Shown piece by piece: positions 45,983 to 53,817 of a stretch of DNA of 64,000 nucleotides. Each line of letters begins with the position of its first letter. Positions within the stretch are counted from its first letter, which is position 1. The position numbers and the translations under genes are program-made. The stretch comes from an uncultured Sphingobacteriaceae bacterium (GTDB lineage Bacteria > Bacteroidota > Bacteroidia > Sphingobacteriales > Sphingobacteriaceae). The stretch spans positions 1 through 64,000 of the forward strand of contig CAMLLO010000016.1 of NCBI GenBank assembly GCA_946480915.1, read 5' to 3'. The notes beneath the pieces were generated by a model that saw nothing but the letters and a program-made list of their open reading frames with translations, made no database searches and was not told the DNA's origin.

Positions 45983-46903
45983 ATGAAACTGAGAATCATC
46001 TTTTATTTCTTTACGGTTGCCATGCTTAGTGCCTGTCATTCAGGTTCTGGTCAAGAAGAAGTTGAAGTAACTACTCAAACTCCTGTGACGATAACTGAGG
46101 TAAGCACTTCTCCGATGGAAGATGTGGTAGAGCTAAACGCCACTTCCAGTTATATGGATAAAAGCATCATCAAGGCCAGTATAAACGGCTATATTCAGTC
46201 TGAGAATATAAAGAAGGGCCAGTTTGTAAAGGCGGGACAAACCTTATACACCCTGATTACAAAAGAAGCACGCGCTATTGGCAATACAGTAAACAAGCTG
46301 GACCCGACTTTCAGATTTTCAGGAATAAGCGCCATCCGAGCTACAAAAAGCGGCTTTATCAGCGATGTTAATCACCAGAAAGGCGATTTTGTTCAGGAAG
46401 GTGAGCAACTGGCAGTCATCAGTAATTCCAACAGTTTTGTATTTTTATTGGACCTGCCATACGAGTTAAAAAGAAGTCTTGGCAATCAGGGTACGGTGCG
46501 TGTAACCCTTCCGGATGGCGAAAATCTTACAGGGTATATTTCATCGGCTTTGCCAGATGTCGATTCTGTATCCCAAACCCAGAGGATCATTATTAAAGTA
46601 AATGCCTCGCATACTATTCCCGAAAATCTGATCGCGAAAGTTCGCATCGTAAAAAACAGAAGCAGCAATTCCATCTCGCTTCCTAAAGCAGCAGTACTTG
46701 CCAACGAAACACAGGATGAGTTTTGGGTAATGAAACTCTTAAATGATACTACCGCTGTGCGGGTAGATGTAGAAAAAGGAATGGAAACCCAAGATAGGGT
46801 AGAGATTGTGCGACCTGCGTTTAGCTTAAAAGATAGAATCCTGCTAAGCGGTAATTACGGATTGGAAGATACCGCAAAAGTGAAAATCGTTAATCCAAAA
46901 TAA
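45983..46903 (+). CDS. Periplasmic adaptor lipoprotein of the second RND pump
   Basis: A 306-aa lipoprotein (lipobox VAMLSAC, Cys at about 18) with HlyD-type lipoyl segments (IKASINGYIQSENIKKGQFVKAGQ and IRATKSGFISDVNHQKGDFVQEGEQ), a beta-barrel and a C-terminal membrane-proximal domain (LPKAAVLANETQDEFWV). The coiled-coil hairpin is very short (about 25 residues), so the adaptor is compact and its docking to the outer-membrane factor must be of the short-hairpin type. Confidence 0.88.
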   Translation: MKLRIIFYFFTVAMLSACHSGSGQEEVEVTTQTPVTITEVSTSPMEDVVELNATSSYMDKSIIKASINGYIQSENIKKGQFVKAGQTLYTLITKEARAIGNTVNKLDPTFRFSGISAIRATKSGFISDVNHQKGDFVQEGEQLAVISNSNSFVFLLDLPYELKRSLGNQGTVRVTLPDGENLTGYISSALPDVDSVSQTQRIIIKVNASHTIPENLIAKVRIVKNRSSNSISLPKAAVLANETQDEFWVMKLLNDTTAVRVDVEKGMETQDRVEIVRPAFSLKDRILLSGNYGLEDTAKVKIVNPK

Positions 46904-46905
46904 GG

Positions 46906-49900
46906 ATGAAGAACTTTTTTATCTCATATAAAAATCCGCTTATTGTAGTACTGGTACTCATTCTTTCGGGCGGACTTTTTGCCTATAAGGCTATGAAAAC
47001 TTCGCTTTTTCCTGAGATTACTTTTCCAAAGATCAAAGTTATTGCCGATGCGGGTCTACAGCCAGTAGATAAAATGATGGTTACGGTAACCCGTCCCCTG
47101 GAAAGCGCCATCAAGCAGGTTCCTGATTTAAAACTAATAAGAAGTACTACGAGTAGGGGCAGTTGTGAGATTTCGGCTTATATGGACTGGCAGGCAGATA
47201 TCGATATTAGTCAGCAACGTATAGAAAGTAAGATCAATCAGCTTCGCAGCACACTGCCTCCTGGAGTTGATATTACGGTAGAAAAAATGAATCCCTCCAT
47301 TTTGCCGGTGAGCGGATACACCTTAGAGAGCCATACCAAATCGCCCATTGAGCTGAAGCAGATAGCCACTTATACCATTAAACCATTTCTCTCGCAGGTA
47401 GACGGAGTAGCAGAGATCAGGGTAATTGGCGGCAAAAACAAAGAATACTGGATCAAGCTGAACAGCCAGAAAATGAGTACGCTTTCTGTAACTCCCGGGA
47501 TGATCAGTCAGACCTTAAGCGCCACAAACTTTATCACCTCTAACGGATATTTATCAGATTACAAATACTTATATCTGACCGTAACAGATGCTACCGTTAC
47601 CAATAAGGACGATCTTGAAAACCTCATTATTTCAAACAACGGGAAACGAATTACCCGGATTGGCGACATCGCCGAAGTGCAGATCAATGAAGGTGTGGAG
47701 TACACCAAAATAAATGCGAATGGCAAGGATGCGATTCTAATAGCAGTAGTAAAGCAACCCAATTCTAACCTGGTGGATGTCTCCTCAGAAATGGGAAAAA
47801 AGATAGTAGAGCTTCGCAAAATACTCCCGGAAGGTGTAACTATTAAACCCTATTATGTTCAGGCAGATTTTGTAAACGAGTCGGTTAAAAGTGTGACCGA
47901 CGGCTTGTGGATCGGTCTGGCTTTGGCCATTGTCGTGGCTATCATTTTCCTGCGTTCGGTAAAGGCCAGTGCTACTATCCTTATTACGATTCCAATCACG
48001 CTTTCTCTTACTATCATTGTATTATATTCTCTGGGGTATACTTTCAATATCATGACTCTGGGTGCTATAGCAGCAGCAATAGGATTAATTATTGATGATG
48101 CGATAGTCGTGGTTGAGCAAATTCATCGTACCCACGAAGAACATCCCGAAGAGCCAACCAGAACGCTGCTGCAAAAAGCAATAAGTTACCTGTTTCCAGC
48201 GATGCTGGGTTCTTCCATCAGCACGATTGTAATCTTTATTCCTTTTATCCTGATGAGCGGGGTAGCTGGGGCATACTTTAAAGTGATGACCGATACCATG
48301 ATCATCACCTTAATCTGCTCCTTCTTCGTCACCTGGTTGGGATTGCCTGTTGTCTATTTATTATTAACGAAGAATAGTGAAAGAAATACCAGGGATGTTA
48401 AAGTACATGAAGTAAAAAGTCAGAACTGGGTTTCCTACTTTATTCTGAGGCCATGGATGAGTATTGTAGCAGTGGTAGTGCTCATTATATCGATAGTACT
48501 GATCTTACCTTCCCTGCAAACCGGTTTTCTTCCAGAAATGGACGAAGGGAGCATTGTGCTGGATTATACAACTCCACCCGGAACCTCGTTGGAAGAAACC
48601 GACCGGATACTTCGTGAAGTGGAAAAAATTATTACAAAAACAGCTGATGTAGAAGCTTATTCCCGCAGAACCGGTACACAAATGGGCTTTTTTATTACCG
48701 AACCCAACACAGGGGATTACCTGATTCAGCTTAAAAAAGATCGTGAAAGAACCACCGAAGAAGTAATAGAAGAGATCCGGCAAAAAGTTGAAGCCACACA
48801 GCCTGCTCTCGAAATTGATTTTGGCCAGGTAATAACAGATATGTTGGGCGATCTGATGAGTTCGGTACAGCCCATAGAGATTAAGATATTTGGAGACGAT
48901 CAGCATCAGCTGCAGGAACTTTCCAGGCAGGTGGCTGATATCGTGACGAATGTTAAAGGTACTGCCGATGTTTTTGACGGGATTGTTATTGCCGGTCCAT
49001 CAGTAAATATCAGACCAAACAGTGCGGCATTGGCGCAATACGGATTAGACCCTGCGGCATTTCAAACTCAGTTTCAAACGTCTCTTGAAGGCAATACTGC
49101 CGGTGAGATCTTTGAAGGCGAGCAGCTTTCCCCCATTCGCATAATCTATCCCGGCAGCCGGAAATTTGGCATTTCCAATATTAATAATCTGACTATGTTT
49201 CTCCCAAATGGGAGAACGGTTCCCATAACTCAATTAGCAAACATATCGGTAACACCTGGTAATGCTGAAATTGAACGCGAAAATCTTCAATCTATGGGGG
49301 TTGTAACCGCACGTTTAGAGAATCGTGATTTAGGCGGTGTGATAAAAGATATACAGTCTGTTATTGCCACTAAAGTTCATTTACCTCCCGGCTATCATGT
49401 GCAATACGGTGGTGCTTATGCAGAACAACAACAATCCTTTAAAGAGCTGCTCATGATTTTGATCAGCTCCAGCCTACTGGTTTTTGGCGTGATCTTATTT
49501 TTATTTAAAGACTTTAAGATTGCTTTTTTAATACTCCTTGTCGCGGTTTTAGGAATTTCCGGAAGCTATATTGCACTGTTTATAACAAATACACCACTAA
49601 ATGTAGGAAGCTACACCGGACTTATTATGATAGTCGGGATTATTGGAGAAAATGCAATCTTCACATATCTGCAATATCGTGAGTCGAGGCATGAGAAAAG
49701 TGTTGACGATGCTATCATCTTTTCTATTTCTACACGCTTGCGTCCTAAGCTAATGACAGCCTTGGGTGCCATTATAGCGCTTGCGCCACTGGCTTTAGGA
49801 ATAGGTGCCGGAGCTCAGCTTCATCAACCCTTGGCTATAGCGGTTATTGGTGGCTTCATTGTAGCCCTGCCATTGCTGCTTATTGTTTTACCGACGGGTA

Positions 49901-49974
49901 TTCGGTTGATTCAGCGCACGGAGTATAAGCAGCGAGTTGGTGATAGTAGACTGAATACCCTACGATATAAATGA
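46906..49974 (+). CDS. RND-family efflux pump, inner-membrane subunit
   Basis: A 1022-aa RND permease with the usual 12-helix, two-loop design. The TM4 relay is GLIIDDAIVVVEQIH (Asp 397-398). The sequence differs strongly from the CzcA-like pump at 24552 (start FFISYKNPLIVVLVLILSGG, FPEITFPKIKVIADAGL), so the two are not recent duplicates. It could export drugs, lipids or metals; substrate not assignable. Its stop overlaps the following PAP2 gene by 4 nt. Confidence 0.92.
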   Translation: MKNFFISYKNPLIVVLVLILSGGLFAYKAMKTSLFPEITFPKIKVIADAGLQPVDKMMVTVTRPLESAIKQVPDLKLIRSTTSRGSCEISAYMDWQADIDISQQRIESKINQLRSTLPPGVDITVEKMNPSILPVSGYTLESHTKSPIELKQIATYTIKPFLSQVDGVAEIRVIGGKNKEYWIKLNSQKMSTLSVTPGMISQTLSATNFITSNGYLSDYKYLYLTVTDATVTNKDDLENLIISNNGKRITRIGDIAEVQINEGVEYTKINANGKDAILIAVVKQPNSNLVDVSSEMGKKIVELRKILPEGVTIKPYYVQADFVNESVKSVTDGLWIGLALAIVVAIIFLRSVKASATILITIPITLSLTIIVLYSLGYTFNIMTLGAIAAAIGLIIDDAIVVVEQIHRTHEEHPEEPTRTLLQKAISYLFPAMLGSSISTIVIFIPFILMSGVAGAYFKVMTDTMIITLICSFFVTWLGLPVVYLLLTKNSERNTRDVKVHEVKSQNWVSYFILRPWMSIVAVVVLIISIVLILPSLQTGFLPEMDEGSIVLDYTTPPGTSLEETDRILREVEKIITKTADVEAYSRRTGTQMGFFITEPNTGDYLIQLKKDRERTTEEVIEEIRQKVEATQPALEIDFGQVITDMLGDLMSSVQPIEIKIFGDDQHQLQELSRQVADIVTNVKGTADVFDGIVIAGPSVNIRPNSAALAQYGLDPAAFQTQFQTSLEGNTAGEIFEGEQLSPIRIIYPGSRKFGISNINNLTMFLPNGRTVPITQLANISVTPGNAEIERENLQSMGVVTARLENRDLGGVIKDIQSVIATKVHLPPGYHVQYGGAYAEQQQSFKELLMILISSSLLVFGVILFLFKDFKIAFLILLVAVLGISGSYIALFITNTPLNVGSYTGLIMIVGIIGENAIFTYLQYRESRHEKSVDDAIIFSISTRLRPKLMTALGAIIALAPLALGIGAGAQLHQPLAIAVIGGFIVALPLLLIVLPTGIRLIQRTEYKQRVGDSRLNTLRYK

Positions 49975-50612
49975 AAGAACTAAGCTATCCGAGGAAAAAA
50001 AATCTTTTTTACATCCTAGGAGGTATACTTATAGGCTTTATTGTTTTAACACTGCTTATATATGCTTTTCCTAATTCTATTATAGACCTGGAGTTTTCAG
50101 AAGAAGTTCAGGAACATCAGAATCCCGTCCTAGATTTCCTTATGAAATCAATAAGTTCTATCGGAACTTTTCCATTTTCTCTTTTTTTTGTCCTTGTAAC
50201 CGCCTTTATCTTCTATATTTCAAAATTTAAGAAGGAAGCTTTTTATGTTTGTTTAACTCTTTTATCTGGAGTAGTAAGCGCTTCGTTAAAAATCCTTATT
50301 AATCGACCTCGGCCAACGGAAAGCGTAGTCAGGATAGTAGAAAAGGCGAAATATCAGAGTTTTCCTAGCGGACACGTGTTGTTCTATGTATTCTTTTTTG
50401 GATTTCTAACTCTTCTGATGTATCAACTAAAGCAGGTTCCTTGTATTTTACGGAAAGTTACAATCGGAGTATGCGTTTTTCTGATCTTTACCGTTCCGTT
50501 TTCACGAGTTTATTTAGGAGCTCATTGGTTTACCGACGTGCTTGGAGGTTTCTTACTTGGCATATTTTGTTTAGCAATATTAAGTTATTTTTACCTGAAG
50601 AAACCTAACTAA
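49971..50612 (+). CDS. PAP2-family membrane phosphatase
   Basis: A 213-aa integral membrane protein with about six helices and the full PAP2 signature: KILINRPRP, FPSGHVLFYV and SRVYLGAHWFTD. Third PAP2 gene of the region and the only one inside the RND operon (4-nt overlap with the pump). PgpB/BcrC-like enzymes dephosphorylate undecaprenyl pyrophosphate and phosphatidylglycerol phosphate; BcrC-type proteins give bacitracin tolerance. Which lipid is used here is unknown. Confidence 0.9.
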   Translation: MKELSYPRKKNLFYILGGILIGFIVLTLLIYAFPNSIIDLEFSEEVQEHQNPVLDFLMKSISSIGTFPFSLFFVLVTAFIFYISKFKKEAFYVCLTLLSGVVSASLKILINRPRPTESVVRIVEKAKYQSFPSGHVLFYVFFFGFLTLLMYQLKQVPCILRKVTIGVCVFLIFTVPFSRVYLGAHWFTDVLGGFLLGIFCLAILSYFYLKKPN

Positions 50613-50620
50613 TCAGAATT

Positions 50621-51037
50621 ATGATGTGGTGGATCTACGCTTTACTATCGGCTCTCTTTGCTGCTTTAACCGCCATATTTGCTAAAATTGGGATTAAAGG
50701 CGTTGATTCTGATCTGGCAACCGCTATAAGAACGGTCATTATACTCCTCATCGCCTGGGGCATGGTATTATTTAAAGGAGCGCTTTCAGGTATTCATACC
50801 CTCTCAAAGATTAACCTGTTGTTTATAATTCTTTCAGGCCTTGCCACTGGCTTGTCCTGGATATTTTATTTCAAAGCGCTGCAACTTGGGCCGGTTTCTA
50901 AAGTTGCCCCAGTAGATAAACTAAGCGTTGCAATAGCCATATTGCTTGCAGTAATCTTTTTAGGAGAACCCTTAACCTGGAAAACAGCATTAGCAGCTTC
51001 GTTGATTATCGCGGGAACTCTCGTGATGATTTATTGA
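50621..51037 (+). CDS. Half-size EamA-type transporter
   Basis: A 138-aa protein with five tightly spaced hydrophobic segments: the single EamA repeat (WWIYALLSALFAALTAIFAKIG at the start; FKALQLGPVSKVAPVDKLSVA near 88-108; a final helix). Proteins with one repeat work as dimers; they include small multidrug-like and ArnE/ArnF-like members. It is the last gene of the nine-kilobase operon beginning with the response regulator. Confidence 0.85.
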   Translation: MMWWIYALLSALFAALTAIFAKIGIKGVDSDLATAIRTVIILLIAWGMVLFKGALSGIHTLSKINLLFIILSGLATGLSWIFYFKALQLGPVSKVAPVDKLSVAIAILLAVIFLGEPLTWKTALAASLIIAGTLVMIY

Positions 51038-51088
51038 TAAATGTATTCTTACCTATAAATACCAAGTATAATGGCAATTTGGCAACCT

Positions 51089-51346
51089 TCATTGCTTTAA
51101 AAGGTCTTGAATCTCTTGGTAACCATATAAGTAAATCCCACCTACCTTCTTTGCATATAAGACACCATTCTCTCGATACTTATGCAAAGTGTTTTTAGTT
51201 ATGTTCAGCATCTTCATTACTTCTACTGACTTTAACCATTTGTTTTTATCAGGCTCAAGTCGACTGTTTAATAAGAGCTTTACATCTTCTAAAAGTTTGA
51301 TTCGAAAATCGTCCAAGTCGTCAAGAGTTATAATTTGAGTTGCCAT
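51089..51346 (-). CDS. HTH_17-type DNA-binding protein (excisionase-like)
   Basis: The frame is open from 51400, which would run into the palindrome at 51386; the ATG at 51346 (ATQIITLDDLDDF) is the better start and gives 85 aa. The C-terminal half is a helix-turn-helix_17/MerR-like domain: WLKSVEVMKMLNITKNTLHKYRENG, then KVGGIYLY. Such small proteins are typical next to att sites and integrases of Bacteroidetes elements, acting as excisionase or repressor. It is divergent from the 64-aa ORF at 51463. Confidence 0.85.
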   Translation of the reverse strand: MATQIITLDDLDDFRIKLLEDVKLLLNSRLEPDKNKWLKSVEVMKMLNITKNTLHKYRENGVLYAKKVGGIYLYGYQEIQDLLKQ

Positions 51347-51385
51347 AGGTCTAATTATTTTATACAAAAGTGAGGTGCACATTTT

Positions 51386-51423
51386 ATTCTTATGGTACAT
51401 TTTTAAAAATGTACCATAAGAAT
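51386..51423. repeat. Perfect 38-bp palindrome centred between two divergent small genes
   Basis: The 19-nt arms ATTCTTATGGTACATTTTT (51386-51404) and its exact complement (51405-51423) abut without spacer. Exactly 39 nt separate each arm from the start codon on its side (51346 on minus, 51463 on plus). An additional AGGTGCA/TGCACCT pair flanks it at 51373-51379 and 51442-51448. This is what an operator for a dimeric repressor controlling both genes would look like. Confidence 0.9.
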
Positions 51424-51462
51424 TTTCATTTCTTTTGACCTTGCACCTTTAATCTTATAGCT

Positions 51463-51657
51463 ATGATAACCGAAAGAATTTGTATCTACCCAAAAGATGT
51501 GATGATAATTACAGGAAGAAGTGAACGGTCTGGTTGCAGACTATTGCAAACCATTAAAAAGAAGTATAATAAAACCAAGCACCAGTTTGTATCTATTTTT
51601 GAGTTCTCAGAATATACCGGCTTGCAAATCGACCAAATTAGAGAATATTTAAATTAA
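51463..51657 (+). CDS. Small 64-aa protein divergent from the HTH gene
   Basis: A 64-aa basic protein: RICIYPKDVMIITGRSERSG, then RLLQTIKKKYNKTKHQFVSI and FSEYTGLQIDQIREYL. The layout (strand, helix, basic linker, helix-turn-helix-like end) resembles small element-end proteins found beside integrases in Bacteroidetes. I recognise the type but cannot name a family. Probably DNA-binding. Confidence 0.6.
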   Translation: MITERICIYPKDVMIITGRSERSGCRLLQTIKKKYNKTKHQFVSIFEFSEYTGLQIDQIREYLN

Positions 51658-51700
51658 GAATAACTGCTTGACAGCTAATACAATTTGGTGCATTTTGTGC

Positions 51701-51729
51701 TTGTTTCACCTCAAAAACTGGTATATTTG
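51701..51729 (+). promoter_or_regulatory. Bacteroidetes-type promoter pointing toward the tRNA remnant
   Basis: TTG (51701-51703) and TATATTTG (51722-51729) are separated by 18 nt, matching the -33/-7 (TTG ... TAnnTTTG) pattern. A transcript would begin near 51736 and could run through the tRNA 3' fragment to the terminator at 51856-51887, giving a noncoding RNA of about 150 nt. It contains the hairpin CCAAGA...TCTTGG (51768-51787). Confidence 0.5.
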
Positions 51730-51818
51730 TATTATCACTCAGGTGCAGTACCTCCTAGAGTACCCAAGATAAATTGTTCTTGGTAAAGATTTGAAAATCA
51801 GCATGTTACTGTAAGTCG

Positions 51819-51838
51819 TTCGAGCCCAGCTGGGCGCA
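51819..51838 (+). other. tRNA 3'-end fragment, candidate attachment site (attR) of the integrated element
   Basis: TTCGAGCCCAGCTGGGCGCA has exactly the form T-loop (TTCGAGC), 3' T-stem (CCAGC), 3' acceptor (TGGGCGC) and discriminator A. The bases just 5' (AGTCG) cannot pair with CCAGC (GCTGG would be needed), and no 5' acceptor GCGCCCA exists within 100 nt, so only the tRNA end is present. It is followed by a tRNA-style terminator. The acceptor sequence and the GCAC ending resemble tRNA-Arg, but isotype is a guess. Confidence 0.55.
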
Positions 51839-51855
51839 CGTAAAATAAATTATTT

Positions 51856-51887
51856 AGCCTATAAATGCTTCGTTCACAGGCTTTTTT
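51856..51887 (+). terminator. Terminator downstream of the tRNA fragment
   Basis: AGCCT (51856-51860) pairs with AGGCT (51878-51882), with partial pairing inside, and six T residues follow. Position and form are those of a tRNA gene terminator. Confidence 0.7.
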
Positions 51888-51888
51888 G

Positions 51889-52291
51889 TTTTTGTTTTTC
51901 AGCGATCTCTTACACTAAGACCAAAAGATTATTGGTCTTTACCTCCTTGAACAGGAATCTGCATTTGGGCTAAATGTCAATATTTTGAGGCGTTTTTAAA
52001 AGATCTGTTCTCCTTTTTGGATAATATCTTGAGTAGAATAATCCAAAGCCGTCACAAACATGTAACAGGATTTTTGTTCTCTCGTCGCTAGCTGTTGGAG
52101 TTTCTCTATCGCAAACAAAGTGATGACTTGCTTTTTTCGATCCAAGGCGATCCGGTAAATTGAAGATAACTACTGCAATTGTCCTATTGTAACGATACCG
52201 TGACTGCCAACTAAAGAGAATAACAAGTCAATCCAGCATAATCTATGCACCCTAGAAACCGGATATTTGATTAGCCAATTGAACCCTTATA
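51889..52291. other. 403-bp intergenic region without recognisable gene
   Basis: T-rich sequence, then a 58-codon minus-strand open stretch (51996-52169, containing KKQVITLFAIEKLQQL) that has stops at both ends and no good start; it may be a degraded gene end. No promoter matching TAnnTTTG was found for the fucosidase gene that follows. Confidence 0.5.
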
Positions 52292-53782
52292 ATGTCACGT
52301 AAAATTTATATCATAATAGGTATTTCCATTTCCTGTGGAAGTGTTTTAGCACAGATTAACGACAGTGGGTCGACAAAAGCTGAACATCAAATGATTGAAA
52401 TAGCTGAGGACAGATCGTTGCAATCGACTCACACACTCCACCATGATGCACAATGGTATCCCGATGCAGGATTAGGCTTATTTATCCATTGGGGGCTTTC
52501 TTCAGTAAAAAACGTAGATGCGTCCTGGCCTATGATAACTGGTTGGGGCTTATCTTCAATAAAGTTAGATTCTGTGGAGATGGCGAGGGTGATTCGTGAA
52601 AGGCAGTACAATATTAATAACGATCGTCCGGTGCTTAGTCCCAACGAATACTGGTCATGGGCAAAAGAATTTAATCCTGATAAGTATGATCCTTATAAAT
52701 GGATGAAGGCCGCTAAGGAGGCTGGATTTACTTATGTGGTATTAACCACTAAACATCATGAAGGCTTTGCAATGTGGCCAAGTAATTATGGTAATTTCAG
52801 TACTAAAAATTATATGGGAGGTAAAGATTTAGTAAAGCCTTTTATAGACGCTTGCCGAAAATATGGTCTAAAAGTTGGTCTTTATTTTTCACCGCCCGAC
52901 TGGTATTTCGAACGTGAGTTTAAAAGTTTCAGAAGACCTAGTCCCAATAATCCTGATTTTCCTGAACTGGATGCTGACCTTAATCCGCGCACAACGAAAC
53001 CTGATCCTGGAAAGCTAAAACAGAACCGGGCTGAATATAGTGCAATGATCAGAGGGCAGATTTTAGAATTGCTAACTAACTATGGTAAAATAGATTTGCT
53101 GTGGTTTGACGGAAAAGCCCCCATTGAGAACCCTTCGTCGGTTGTAACTCAGGAGGAGATAAGAAAATTGCAGCCTGGTATTGTGATAAATCCCCGAATG
53201 CATGGAAAGGGCGATTTTAAAACTTTCGAACGTACCCCTCCAGCAAAAGATCCGGGCGATATTTGGGCTGAGTTTTGCAATCCCTGGACAAACAGCTGGT
53301 CTAATAGTAATACTATACCTTTTCGTTCTAATGGTTTTATACTTGGGCAATTTGTTACAATGCGCTCATGGAATGTAAACTATTTACCTAGTATTGGACC
53401 CAAAGCTGATGGCTCAATGTCCGACGCCGTATACAAAAATTTGAAAGTGTTTGAGAACTGGATGAAATTAAACGGAAAATCAGTTAGAAATACGAAACAA
53501 TTACCTGCAGGCGAATCTGCCTCTGTACCAGCCACTGCCGATGGAAATTTCCGTTACCTTTTTGCGATTCCTGAATTTAAAAAGGATGGCATGTATGAAG
53601 AAGACAGACAGCCTGCAAAGGATATTGTAGTAACTTTAAAAGCAGCTACCAGGCCTCAGTCGGTTAAAATGTTGGGAACCGGACGAACAGTTTCATTTAA
53701 CTATACACAAGGTATAGTTTCGATTGCTTTGCCTGCGAGTATCAGGACAAATCTTGTTGATGTTTTGCAAGTCGAGTTATAG
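52292..53782 (+). CDS. GH29 alpha-L-fucosidase (exported)
   Basis: A 496-aa protein with signal peptide (IIGISISCGSVLAQ, about 8-21). GH29 motifs: WYPDAGLGLFIHWG (about 55-68), TKHHEGFAMWPS (about 152-163) and LLWFDGKAP with the nucleophile Asp at about 273. A small C-terminal beta domain follows. Removes terminal alpha-L-fucose from glycans in the periplasm. First gene of the plus-strand carbohydrate cluster, 35 nt before the first GH27 gene. Confidence 0.92.
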   Translation: MSRKIYIIIGISISCGSVLAQINDSGSTKAEHQMIEIAEDRSLQSTHTLHHDAQWYPDAGLGLFIHWGLSSVKNVDASWPMITGWGLSSIKLDSVEMARVIRERQYNINNDRPVLSPNEYWSWAKEFNPDKYDPYKWMKAAKEAGFTYVVLTTKHHEGFAMWPSNYGNFSTKNYMGGKDLVKPFIDACRKYGLKVGLYFSPPDWYFEREFKSFRRPSPNNPDFPELDADLNPRTTKPDPGKLKQNRAEYSAMIRGQILELLTNYGKIDLLWFDGKAPIENPSSVVTQEEIRKLQPGIVINPRMHGKGDFKTFERTPPAKDPGDIWAEFCNPWTNSWSNSNTIPFRSNGFILGQFVTMRSWNVNYLPSIGPKADGSMSDAVYKNLKVFENWMKLNGKSVRNTKQLPAGESASVPATADGNFRYLFAIPEFKKDGMYEEDRQPAKDIVVTLKAATRPQSVKMLGTGRTVSFNYTQGIVSIALPASIRTNLVDVLQVEL

Positions 53783-53817
53783 TAAAAAAAAATTAACCAA
53801 TTTTATAAAAGAAATCA

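Noticed and set aside
51671..51685. 15-bp exact match ACAGCTAATACAATT also at 53881-53895
   Set aside because: Lies in an AT-rich intergenic stretch and inside a coding sequence; about this many 15-bp matches are expected by chance in 64 kb, and no element boundary fits the second site.
51736..51838. Complete tRNA gene
   Set aside because: Only the 3' T-loop to discriminator part fits; 5' acceptor, D-arm and a 7-nt anticodon loop cannot be found.
51996..52169. 58-codon minus-strand open stretch before the fucosidase gene
   Set aside because: Stops at both ends, no convincing start codon, and no family recognised; kept only as a note on the intergenic region.
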